64,000 nucleotides of DNA, from positions 349,545-413,544 of the forward strand of contig VXAI01000046.1 of NCBI GenBank assembly GCA_013399305.1. The letters run 5' to 3'. The DNA is from Rostratula benghalensis. Taxonomy: Eukaryota; Chordata; Aves; Charadriiformes; Rostratulidae. How positions within the stretch are numbered: position 1 is the stretch's first letter; every line of letters starts with the position of its first letter. Position numbers and translations under genes: made by a program. Below, in pieces: positions 26,001 to 39,300 of the stretch. The notes beneath the pieces were generated by a model. It saw only the letters and a list, made by a program, of their open reading frames with translations. It was not told where the DNA came from and did not search any database.

Positions 26001-29000
26001 CTCTCTGGGCAGCCTGATCCAGTGCTCCGTCACCCTCACTGTGAAGAAGCTTTTTCTCACATTTAAGTGGAACCTCCTATGCTCCAGCTTGCACCCATTG
26101 CCCCTTTTCCTATCGTTGCCTGTCACTGAGAAGAGCCTGGGTCCATTCTCCTGACAGTCACCCTTTCCATATTTATAAACATTAATGATGTCACCCCTCA
26201 GTCTCCTTTTCTCCAACCAAGCTAAAGAGACCCAGCTCCCTGAGCCTTTCCTCATATGGGAGATGCTCCACTCCCTTAATCATCTTTGTGACTCTGGCCT
26301 GGACTCTCTCAAGCAGTTCCCTGTCCTTCTTGAACTGAGGGGCCCAGAACTGGACACAGTATTCCACATGGGGTCTCACCAGGGCAGAGTAGAGGGGGAG
26401 GAGAACCTCTCTTGACCTACTGACCACAGCCCTTCTAATACACCCTAGGATGACATTGGCCTTCTTGGCCACCAGGGCATATTGCTGGCTCATGATAATC
26501 TTGCTTTCTACCAGGACCCCCAGGTTCCTTTCCCCTACGCTGCTCTCCAACAAGTCATTTCCCAACCTATATGGGTACCTGGGGTTTTTCTTGCCCAGAT
26601 GCAAGACTCTACACCTGACTTGTTATATTTCATTAAATTTGTCCCCACCCAACTCTCCAGCCTGTCCAGGTCTCACTGGATGGCAGCACGGCCTACTGGT
26701 GTGTCAGCCACTCCTCCCAGTTTGCTGTCATCAGCAAACTGGCTGATAGTGCAACTCTACTCCCTCATCTAAGTCACTGATGACTACATTCAATAATACT
26801 GGTCCCAGTACCGATCCCTGAGAGACTCCACTAGACACAGGCCTCCAACAGGACTCCATCCCATTAACCACAACTCTCTGGCTTCTATCCTTCAGCCAGC
26901 TCACAATCCACCTTACTACCCTGTCATCCAGGCCACACTTCCTCAGTTTGGATGCAAGGGAGATAGTGTCAAATGCTTTAATGAAGTCAAGATAGACCAC
27001 ATCCACTGCTTTGCCATCATCTATTCACCTGGTTATGTCTTCATAAAAGGTTATCAAGTAGCTTAAGCATGACTTCCCCTTGGTGAAGCCACGTTGACTG
27101 TCTCTTATGACCCTCTTATCCTTGATATGCCCAAAGACAGCACCAAGGATAAGTTGTTCCATTACCTTTCCAGGGATAGAGGTGAGGCTGAGTGGTCTAT
27201 AGTTACCCGGCCCCTCCTTCTTGCCCTTTTTGAAGGCTGGAGTGACATTTGCTTTCCTCCAGTCCTCAGGCACCTCTCCTGTTCCTCACAACTTGCCAAA
27301 GATGATGGAGAGTGGCCTAGCAATCACTTCTGCCGGCTCCCTCGGCACCCGTGGGTGCATCCCATCAGGATCCATGGATTTATGGATGTCTAGCTTGCTC
27401 AACTGGTCCATAACCTAGTCCTCACCGGCTGAGGCAAACTCCTCCTTTATTTTGACTTCCTCTGGGGTCTCAGGCATATGGGGCTCCTCCGGACAGCCTC
27501 CAGCAGTATAGACAGAGACAAAGAAAGCATTCAGTAACTCTACCTTGTCTGTATCTTCCGCCACCAGGGCGCTCCCCTCTTTCATCAGTGGGGCTACATT
27601 GCCTCTAGTGTTAGTTTTGTCTGCAATGTATTTTAAGAAGCCCTTTCTATCCTGAAAATTGACTACAGTAATAATTCTGAACTATTTTTCTAGCACTCCC
27701 TGATTGAAAGTGTACAGCTTATAATTAAAATATTAATTTTTTGTAACTGAGTTTTGTAATTCTGATTTCCTCATAGCACAGTGAAATCCTGCATTCACAT
27801 AGAGGACCATCAATTGTGCAGCTATTGAGGCCATGCCCACTGTATGTAATTCACCAAAGGTTAGCAGCTGGTGATGTACACGATACAAAAAAACCCTACA
27901 TATTGTCTCCACGCTGCTAAAAAGCTAGAGACCTTGCTGGTTCTTTAATGTTACAGTAAGAGTATATGGCTATGGAGTGACATTGCCATTAGGTCTGTTT
28001 GATAAGTAGGGCCCTTTTTTATATAAGCATTCTGCTTTAACACGTCTAAAGCTTTTACAGGCCATGTGGAAAAATAGATCCCCTAAAATTCTGAACTCAG
28101 ATCTTGTAAGAAATCCTATTTATATTGAAAAATGCTATTATAAGCTTTTGCAAAAATCCTGAAAATAGCACAGATGGACACAAAATGATCTTTAGTCTCT
28201 CAGATGAGTGGGATGAAGTTCTGCAATCTTCCAAGGAATAACAAAACATTATGCTCACTGGAGGCCAGTTGTTTTCCTATCCTAACATTAGACTTCTTGC
28301 CCAAGACAAAGAGAAGGATATAACGATTATGAAGCAAGGTTTTTGGCAGAGAAAGTGCAGACAGCTATTCCACACCCAAACATGTTATTTATGACAGTAA
28401 TCAAATTACTTTGTGAACAAAAAGTCAGTACTGAAGCTACTCCAATAAATTTAAGCAGCTCAGGCTATAGACAACTGCTAAGATGAAAAACTAGTAACAT
28501 AAGATAAAACAAGATAAGATAAAGAGATCTGTCTATATTCTACTACAAATTAAATTCCCATCAACTCCATATGCTTCAATCAATGAATTTGTGTGGGTGC
28601 AGTTGATGGCTGCGCTTGGCCTAGAAACAGAATATTTAGTTACAACTTGATGATCTAGTTGGTCTTAACTCATCCAAGAGAAGATTCATGGGGTATTAAA
28701 TTGCTGCTCTTGTAATTACATAATGAGGTGATAGTTTCCAGTTATGTTAGCCTAGCTATAATAGGTATGAGAATTTTTTTTTTATGTCTTTCTTAAAATG
28801 ACAGCAGATGGAGAAAATATTACCATGACATGGTTCAGATTTGTAGGTTCAGTTCCCCATTTCCCCATCCCAGAACAGGCACACACTGACCGCCTGCAGC
28901 AGAGTTCATTCATTGTACCCAAGTAGGCAGTTATTTACCAATGTCTGCCAACCAAGAAGCCAGCACAGCTGTGTTCAAGCTGGCTTGTATCCTTTTTTGT

Positions 29001-32000
29001 TTGCAGATTCACTTTTCTGAGGCTGGTTAGCACAAAAATGAAGTGTCTGGGGTTGCAAATTTCCCTATGACATGCAGAGCAGAAGCTATTATGCAAGAAG
29101 ACTACTCAGCTGTTTCTGTATGATTCTTCTCAGTTCTGGTAACTAGGGAAGGGAGCCCACAGCCTCCCTCTGTTATTTCCTTCCCACTTCTTGTGAATTT
29201 GTAGTTAATACACACCGATGTGCTTACTGCCCTTTACCATTTTCTATACCCATCTTCTCAACTTCTGTTCTCTTTTTTCATCATCCTTACAGAAAGGGGT
29301 AATACATTTCAAAACAATGTCTTTCTTCAAACCTGCAAAACTTTGTCTACACCATTTCAGAAAGCAAGTGCATACTTGTAGATCTAATTGCTTGCCTGAA
29401 TGCAGCCTGCACCCCAGCATACACAGGGCCCCTGAACAACCCACTGCACTTGCTCCACATCTGAGCCTTATTTTTCACTAAAGCTTGCTTGATGCAATCT
29501 CTGGAACACTCCCTCTGAGGAGTCCAGGGTGTGCTAATTCCATCTCCTCTAGACTTCTGCCCTAGTCTTAGACTTGATTAATTCCAGCATACCCATTCTT
29601 ACCATATTAATTAAACATATAAATACACGATTAGTAGAATTGTCTCCAATGAAGGCTTTCTTTTTTTTAAAAAAAAAGAAGTTATTTTAGCTGCAAACAA
29701 CTGACACATATTTTGTCTTGGCTTTATATCTGTATGTGCATTTGTGCTTACCATTTGAATGGCTAGGTACGTGACACTAACAGCAAGGAGGGAATGCCTA
29801 ATGTAAGCATATGTCACCCATTGCATAGCGCTTGGAATATGTCTTGTAACTTGCAATTATGCAGTCCAATAAACTACTGCTATCTAACACCACCCTACCC
29901 TTGCCTAACCTGGCAGCTGGAATGCTTTGGCACTGGACAGTGTTTTGTTTGCTTGTGTGCTTATAACCTCAAGGCAAGAACTGCACCTGGGTGTATGACA
30001 CGGGCTTGGGGCACTTTTATAACAGAAACTGTCTGCATCGCAAAGCTGGTTAATTTTAATAATTAATTTTAATAAGTCTAATTTTATTGAGAGTTGAGAG
30101 TTTTTCTGATACATTTTGGTACTACTTAAAACCCATATAGAAGCAAAAGTATAATTTTGCTTGTTTAAATTGCATTTATTCTTGCAGGACTTGCTTATTA
30201 AGCCTTAGTCACCAAAACTTTTTGGTATAGCCTATTTGTAGGGCAGAGGAGATTTTCCCATTACGTTGCAGTTTCTGAATGCAACTGCCTTGCAACTGCC
30301 TTGCAACTAACTTTTATGTATTCAAATAGGTATAGTTGGGAAGAATATTTGCAACATTGGTGACACAGTAATGGCAGAAGACTAAAGCAAAGCAAGGAGA
30401 TTAACTGAAGCAACTGCATTGACTGAGATGGAATGATTTTGTAGGAAGACAAAAGATCAACTTCCCATATACCACCAAATGAGGAATATGAATACATATA
30501 CACACATATAATATATCCCATTCAACATCCAAGTAATTAAGGTTGCTCAAGATAAATCTAGTCACATCCCAGAAATTGTACGATTCAGATTACATATACT
30601 TGCAGAGAAGCAAAGTATTTCAGACTATAGATATTATTTGATATTTTCCATAGACCAGTTCTGGGCCCCTCAGTTCCAAAGGGACAGGGAACTGCTTGAG
30701 AGAGTCCAGCGTAGAGCAACAAAGATGATTAAGGGAGTGGAGCATCTCCCATGTGAGGAAAGGCTCAGGGAGCTGGGTCTCTTTAGCTTGGTTGGAGAAA
30801 AGGAGACTGAGGGGTGACCTCATTAATGTTTATAAATATGAAAAGGGTGACTGTCAGGAGGATGGAGCCAGGCTCTTCTCAGTGATGGCCTATGATAGGA
30901 CAAGGGGCAATGGGTGCAAGCTGGAACACAGGAGGTTCCACTTAAATATGAGGAAAAACTTCTTCACAGTGAGGGTGATGGAGCACTGGATCAGGCTGCC
31001 CAGAGCGGTTGTGGAGCCTCCTTCTCTGGAGACATTCAAAACCTGTCTGGACGCGTTCCTGTGTGACCTGATGTAGGTGTTCCTGCTCTAGCAGTGGGAT
31101 TGGACCAGATGATCTTTCAAGGTCCCTTCCAATCCCTGATAGTCTGTGATTCTGTGATAGACTATTGTATTCAACAAAGCACTTAGGCATATATTTTTAT
31201 AGGAGATTTTCAAAGACACAAACCGATGCAGGGATTTGTTGCAGATCCTGTGAGATCTTGTTTATGCTCCAAGTTCTGATCTGTATCCCATTCATCTGGC
31301 CTCAGAGAGAGGTCCATATTAGTAAACATTCTTCCTGATCACAGGCCAGGGGAAAATAAAGAGCAAATCTTCATTGCAGCAGAGGCAACAATGGCACTCA
31401 TGCCACTAATCTAAAGTTCTAGCATTGCTTCAATATTTAATAGCATTTTCAGTTATACCTGGATGGCAACAGGAGTTGCCAACTAACCAATAACACTTGA
31501 CAGACACTCTCATGGTTTTACATGTCTCTTTCAAAATACAGGCACTTGGATGTGGGTGCGTGGGACAGGCTGTCCTTAGCCGAGGAACCCATGGTGGGCC
31601 CATGACAGTATCAGTTGGATTTGCAACGGCAGTCACCATAGCAGTGTATGTGTCTGGGGGGGTCTCTGGTAAGTGACTTTTTCTGTTATTTCTCTTATAT
31701 AAGATTTATTGCCAAAGGTTTAAGGTAATCTTAGTAAATTACTTCCAACACAAACAACTATGTATCTAGTAATAGCAAACACCCTTATACCAAAGTCAGC
31801 ATTCTAGTGTTTCACTAGAAAAAAGATTGTGGCTTTCTTGTTTCCTTTTATTCTTTGTGTTTGACAAATTCTTCCACCAAACTCTGAACTACCATGTACA
31901 AACCTCAGCAGACCTCTGGCCTTTATGGAAAGCAGTTTGTGCAAACCAGAATCTGATTGCTCTGGCTTTGGAAAATTCTGTGATGATCCTGGACAGCACA

Positions 32001-35000
32001 GGCACCGCATTTAAGGAAACAACCATGAAAAGCTTTGAAGATTGAGCAGTCATCAGTTACAATGGTTTGCCAGCTCAGTAAAAGGTAGAATGACATACTA
32101 ATGGGTATAACGAACAGAGTTTACCTTACAAAGCAAAATTCTTTTCTCCACATCTATGACAGGCAGTAGCAAGTCTGCTTCTGCCTGTTTGATCACAGAA
32201 AGCAGGAACAGTGAAAAGATACAGCCCTTGAGATACGTTTTGTGACACACTGTCAATGTACTGTAATTGCCCTGTTGTTTCTGCTATAACATTTCCTCAC
32301 CATACATGGGTCAGGAACCTCTCTTTTGTCTGTAGCTGCACTAACTAATCAGTGTCTACATACACCACATTGGATGGTGTTTGTTTCCTATATTCAACAT
32401 TCAGCTTGGTTAAAATAATATCAGGAACATTAACATAACTGCTTTTAAAATTTAAATTCTCCCTTTAAAATATAAAATTATGAATTTTAATAATACACAG
32501 GGTTGTATATTATAACACACAATATTTCACGTTGTGCATGGAGTTTCTATTGTGCTCTTAAAGCAAGTAGTGTCCCTGTACTCCTGTTCCCACAGAGGAA
32601 TTTTTTAACATTCATGAGAAGGATAAAGTGATTTAGGCAGATTTGTGTAGGTATAACATGCCCACTATAAATAGTTGCTATACCAGAAGTTACCAGGGCC
32701 ATTTATTTTCACTCTTACAAATTCTTTTACAGAGACACCATGCATGAGGAGGTTTCTAAGTTCACATTAGAAAGTGCTCAAGGTACTGCAAAAACAGGCA
32801 GTCTTGTCACTGTCATTGAAACAGAGCAGAAGAGTTTCTTGATAGCACACAAATTTATTTCAGCAGTGCATTCCTTTTATCCCATCAACTTTAAACTACA
32901 GCTCTTGGTTTATATGTAGGTGAGTAAACTCATCTGCAATATCATGAAAAAAATCAAACCAGTAAAGACACTAACCTGTCCTGCATTTACGTCTTCAAGG
33001 GATATTCATCTCTATATTCATCATGTGGAAGATTAGAGTACAATCCCAGCAGGGCAGAGCAGTTGCAGATGTTGCAGTATTGTGCTTCCTGTCTTTTTCC
33101 CACGACAAAAGATTCTGCCTGCAGTGCATTTTCTCTGTTAGAAACAGATACTTCAGGAGGCTGTTGATATCCAACATTTGATTACTAGTGGACACTTCAG
33201 AATATCAGTTCCTGTATATAATTTGCTAGTTAATTCCGTAGCACTTTGGCCGTGAAGTCTCAAGTTTAAGTACTGCTAAAATATTTTGCATCCATTCCTT
33301 ATGAAATTCTAAATTCAAGGTAACAAAATACATAGTCAGCACATATGGTGAATTTGAACTCTTTTACCTAGGAAAAATCCCCTTTTTGCTTTTCCTCCAT
33401 CTAATTTTCCTCAATGTCTCAGTAATTGCTCATCAGTTTTTCCAACTTAGCATTTCAAACAAAGTCATGACTGTCATCACTGCAACTACAAAAGAATGGG
33501 GAACACACTTTCCAAAGTGGACCTTTTTTTTTAAAAAAAAAAAAAAACTAGGAAACTACCAGTGGCACAGGAACAAAGAATCTTTTAACTCCCTTATGTC
33601 AGCGTGAGAACCTTCAACTAGACTTTTCCTTTCCAGATTTAATGTTAATCAGACATCTCTAGTATTATTATGACTTTTCCTGGCCATCATAATCACTCTG
33701 TATTATATGCAGGTGGGGAACAATATCAAGTGCTGAAAGAAAGGAAAATGATTCATTCCAATCAGAGTAAAGAACAAAAGACAAGACAGAAGTTTATCAA
33801 AATTCACATGAAGGGCTGTTAAATAAGGTGCCATCCATCTATTTGCTCTGTGCTGAAGAATTTGAAACATGGTGAGGAATTCAAAATTAATTTAAGACCA
33901 GTACTACTAGGTCAAAGTTTTGGAAATGATACAAAGAAGGTTTTATCCAGCTTGTTATCTGTGTTTGTCAGTTCATTATGTATCAAAGGTGCCTGGATTT
34001 CATAAGATAGTGACTCACTGACCTGAAGTGCAAGCAAACACAGAAACTGTACATAGGGGCCCTTTCTCCATGGCTAGAATTTGATAGACGAAGGTCATGC
34101 TCTTTTAGTTATTTTATTAAGACAAAGGCTATTTTATCTGATAATCATATGGGCTGAAATGAGACTTTACCTGGAAGGTAAGAAATAGATGCCCACTACA
34201 TCCCTGCAAAACTTGGGGTTTACTATACTTTTGCTGTGGAGTACATTGCATTGGTTTATTTATTTGGCAATTTGTATTTCTTAAGTATCAAGTACATTTT
34301 TGTAACAAATGAAGTTTTCCAAAAGTGTTCAACTCTTCTTTTCCGTGTTGATAAAAGATGTTGAGGGAAGTGACTAGTATGTGACATAATAAATATATTT
34401 TAGAAAGTAAAGTTGTCACAAAGAATTTCAATGCTGCTGAAATCTTTTCCATGTGTGACTTTAGATGTAGCTACTCTGAAATACAAAGGAAGGAAATTGC
34501 ATAGCAGATAGAACTCTCTGTTTCAGCACAGAGAGTTTATCAGTTTCCTTATTACAGCCTTTTCTGGAAGGTGCAAGAACTAGAGGAAAACGTGTCCTGA
34601 AGAACTACGGACTGCTGTGCCCTGATCCCATTTGGGCATAGCTCACCCAGAGTCAGGTTGAAGCTGGACAGCCCTAACATTTTATTGTAGGAACTAGGTT
34701 TTCTGCAACATAAGTAACCCCAGGTTGAAGATGGTGACATAAACAGGACGTAAATCCAGGGTACTCCACCGTCTTCTCAAAATGTACGATCAAGCCAGTA
34801 ATAGTCCTTAATCTTAATGCATGCTCACTAACGGAATTAATGTTCTGCTGCCCCAAGTAGTCCCTGGAAAAAGTCAAATCCCTTGAGGAGAGAGAATATC
34901 TGCAGAATGATGGACCCTCTCATCACAATCTATAGGACAGGTTAAGGCTTTTTCTAGAAAAGTTATCTATAGATTATATACTGCAGGACAGCAGTCTGAT

Positions 35001-36309
35001 AAAATCACAGTCTGCAAACGTGAGGAGGGAAGGAGGATCTTGGTGGATACTGACTTTTTTCCATATCCTCTTCTAATTTCATCCAATGTGTCTAATTGCA
35101 GTTAGCATTTAATTCTGAAATAACATCTAGAAAAGTATGTACTACTCTTGTGCTCATATGTGCCCATATTTTTACAAATCCTTCACCTTTTCTCATGAAT
35201 CCGAGTCATCTATATGACTGACTTTGTGATTTATTTTTCAGGTGGTCATATAAACCCAGCCGTTTCACTAGCCATGTGCGTGACTGGAAGATTAAAATGG
35301 ACCAAATTACCAATTTATATATTAGCACAACTCCTGGGAGCATTTGTTGGGGCAGCGGCTGTCTTTGGGATTTATTACGGTGAGTACACCTTAGACATGC
35401 TCACAGGACAAACTAGAGGTCAGGCAGTCTCCAAGGCCTCAATTTTTCAATGAATGCCAAGTAAGGACTCTGTTCACACAGGCCTAATGACAGGACTGAA
35501 GCTAAAGCCATAAGGAAGAAAGGAAGAAACAGAGAGTTTGAAGGAGAAAAAAAAAAAAAAAAAAAGAAAAAGGCTCAAACATTCCAGTTATCCTACAACT
35601 TTTCTAAAATATTAATACCCCAGGAAACATTCTGAAATTTAGAAAAGTTATTCATGGGAAATCAGATACTCTGAGATCATGTATTTCTCAGTAAGGATTT
35701 TAAATTACTTAATAGCCAGGATATAGGGCTATTCATCTTCCAAGCAAATTAGAAACATTAAAGACCTGATCCAAGTGCCTGTAGGCAAGTATCACCAAAG
35801 TTGTTCATTGAGGTTACAGGATATGAGATCAAGTCCCTCCTGACTGAACTTCAGACCACCCTAGAGAGGTAGCTCTCCAAGGCAATGAACTCCAGGTAGC
35901 GTGATAAAGGGGTCACATATTAGAAGGGAAGAAAAAAAATGGGGGGGGGAAAGCAAAGGAAAAGATTAGCCCTATTCTTGAGGCATGCTTTGGTTGACTG
36001 GGGGGGGTTTGTTTGTTTGGGGTTTTTTTGGGGCTTGCGGTTTTTTGTTTTGTTTTGTTTTATTGTTTTACAGTGTGCCACAAAGGGAAAAAACTTAGAA
36101 AGAGACTCCCTGACTCACTGATTCCATCAGATCAGTTTCTTCAATCACCTACTCCAAAATTCTACTTCTATTGTCCCATCCCATCTCCTCCAAGTCCTCC
36201 CTCTTATGGGCACCATGTCTGCACACAGTGCTGGGTCTAGGTGGAACAGAGAAAAAATGAAAATGGAAATACTTCTAACCAGCTAGGTGCTCGCTACCTG
36301 TAGGAATCT

Positions 36310-36344
<35 letters not shown>

Positions 36345-39300
36345 ATGGGATGGACACAGTTTGTTTGTTTGGGTTTTGGGGCAGGAAGGAGAGGGAGAGA
36401 TTGTTTGTTTTAAGTTTAGTGTTAAAATTTGAAACTGTGGGACTCTAGAACAGAATTTCTGCCTGAATTTAAGCCCTCCCCAAGCTGGACAGCCAGGATC
36501 AGGGCTGTGGCCACGTTGCAGCAGTACGTCAACATGCACGTGGAGTCAGGGCTGGATTTGCTGTGTTCTGGCAAAGGGCAGCAGTAGCACAGGAAGCCAA
36601 GATAGGGAACTTAGGGCTAGAGACTTCTTCCTGTTATTCATGAGTGCACGATTTTATCATATCCCTATCACTGTTCAAGTATTTTGCCTACCTCTCCCTA
36701 ATTCCCAAACCTCTTCTGTACTTTTTCCTTCCTGCAACTTGCAGAAGTGCCCTGTACTCATTGAGGTCGACTGAAAACCTTGGTGGAAGACCAGTAAATA
36801 ACTGTTCTTTGCACCCATGTTGTGGCCTTAAGAAAAGCTAGAAAAAGCAGGGGCAGAGAAATAGATTTGTCTCCTAGCTTCAAGAGAAGCTAACCATCCT
36901 CACCATGATTTCCACAAAAGATGGGAAGCTGTTTCTTTACTCACAAGTATCACCCCAATGTGGGATCCACTAGTGAAACAAAGGCAATATGCAATATACA
37001 ATATACATCTTTGCAATAGTTATAAAAATAGACAAGCTTAAATATACTAAGAACTGAAGTTTTGGGGCTAGCTTATCTCTTCACATCTTGGATTACTAGC
37101 ATAGCAGTTGCATGTAAAGTCCAAGCAGGGAAAAATTCAAAGTCCTTTAGAAGAGGAGGCCTCTCAGGAGAGTTCATTCCCAGAAGTCATTGCACAACTG
37201 TCAAATGGAATAGCAGTAATTCCCAGTGACTGGGAATCCACAACAGTGCAATCAGGACACTATGCATTTTTTGGGGCATCATCCCAAATACAGCACCTCT
37301 TACAGAGAAATGTAACTGTGTTCCAAATCAGAAAATGCTCCCTGGCACTGAATCAGGACCAATGAGCAGGGGAAAAAAATAGCCCCATTTTGAAAGCTGC
37401 AATAGATAAAACAAGGACTTCAAGGCACAGAGAGATGAGACAGGAAGGTATAATTAGTACATCATCTCAAACCCATTAACTGTGCTCCCAGAAAAACCAT
37501 TCTGTTTCAGCTGAGAACATAAAGTGCACAGAACCATTGTGTGTATTCTAGTTCTAGAAAACCTAGTGTTTATGGAGAAGCACAACCAGGTAATGGTTGT
37601 TTTCTACAGATGCCTTTATGGAGTACAGCAATGGAACACTAGAAGTCACAGGGCCTAATGCAACAGCACATATCTTTGCAACATATCCAGCTCCATATCT
37701 GTCCCTCATAAACGGATTTGCGGATCAGGTAAGTGCACTTGCTGTCTTGATTCTACAAATTAAACATACTGAAAACTGTAAAACCAAGCAGTAAAAAACA
37801 CATGGATCTCTAACTGGTGTGATGAATCTCACTGTTTTGGTCACACATCCCTGTGTACAATAGCAGAATTCAGTGCTGTTTGTGGGGGTAACATTTTAAT
37901 TATATTTTACAAGCAAGATAATTTCATATTGTTTTTTCCACATATATCAAATTAATTGTTGCACTCTACGTGTCTTTAATGCAATATATGTAAGAGGTTT
38001 TCCCCAGCATAAATCCATGTTTCTCCAATAATTTCAGCTGAGCTATGTCCATTTACATCAAAATTCAGCCCATTTTGTGGACCTGTTATTCCTTAAGTTC
38101 TTACTTAAGCAGCCAGATTAACACACCTTGAACAACAATGTTTTCTGCTACCATAAGCCTCCTCTAACCTTCTCTTTGGAAATAGATTTGTAACATCTGT
38201 TATTTTTCAAATAACTCAATCTGAAAAAAATCTCATCTTTATTTTCAATCTGTATCCTTTAACCCCACTTATCCAACAGTGAAAAATGAAGCTTCATACA
38301 TTTTAACTACTTCTAGTCAATTTACAGGTCTTTTTTGGACATACATGAAATAAATATACTACATAAGTAAGCTATGAAAAAATTAGAGCTTGCTGGAGCA
38401 CAGGAATCCCTTGCATACAAGGCTTGAAGATTGTGAAATCTGGCTTCAAATATTGTATCTTTCAAATATTGTCAAAAACCAAATATTGTTTTGAAATTTT
38501 GTAAGACAAAATTCTTTGAATCAGTGAGACTCTTCCATAAGATCTTTTTGCTCACTGATATTTTGACAAAATTAAATAATTTTTAAACCCCCCAAACCTA
38601 AGCTTCTTTAAATCAGTATAGAAACCTAATGTTTTCACATCACAAAAATTTTTGTTTTCCCCCCCTAAGTTAATTATTAGCAAAATCAACATTTACAAAG
38701 CCTTTGATTTAAGCAGAGCAGCACTTCCATCAAAGTAATTCCAAGAAAATTTCCTTCATCAGCTCAATTACCATCTGCAATAGAGTTCACGTTACAGTTA
38801 CATGTGCAACCTTAATTTAGGTATTTTTTAGCTGCTCAGTTTTGACTTTGTAGACTTCACCGTTTTTTCCCCTCAGATTATGCAATAAAGAATGAAGAGT
38901 TGCATTTTTAGTTTAACTTAGTAAGCCACAGTCACATTAACCGCTTTTATAATAATGTAACTGAATGTATTGTTATAGTAAAACTACCAAAAATCAAGTA
39001 AGTGGAACTGTTAAATTGCTAGGAATAAAGCATCAGATCCCACACAGGACACGCCTTTGAAATCCTCTATTCTTTCAACACCAGGTTGTTGCAGACTTGC
39101 AACAATGTCCTCAACATATTTCTTGTCTCTTTCTTACAGCACAGGTATCAAAACTTGTCATTATTGTGAAGTAGAAAAAAATACTTTTGAGGTCCCAAAT
39201 TTTTCTGCTTTGTGTAGAGGGATAAACGTAAATACCAGCTCTGAGCCACCACAGTCCACAGAGCTGCCATGGCCCCTCATTTCATTAGCAGAAGGAATCT

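Larger units (their letters stand above)
17086..31541 (+). other. AQP9: AQP9 intron 1 (14.5 kb)
   Basis: Bounded by GTAAGT at 17086 and ACAG at 31538-31541. It holds a MIR-like SINE (about 18.13-18.35 kb) and three CR1 copies (24.88, 25.85-27.65 and 30.65-31.16 kb). A group of GATAA motifs lies at 28503-28522 and an 11-bp tandem repeat at 30281-30309. The rest is AT-rich with no recognisable coding sequence. About half of the AQP9 span is this intron. Confidence 0.93.

Noticed and set aside
25830..27418. Plus-strand open frames over the 1.8 kb CR1
   Set aside because: They are antisense shadows of the minus-strand CR1 reverse transcriptase.
36294..36539. Minus-strand frame with a poly-proline run
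   Set aside because: The proline run is the translation of the 32-base G homopolymer; nothing else in the frame is protein-like.
37385..37440. Weak MIR-like block (CCCCATTTT ... AAGGCACAGAGAGATGAG)
   Set aside because: Too short and diverged to separate from chance by eye; mentioned only in the intron 3 entry.
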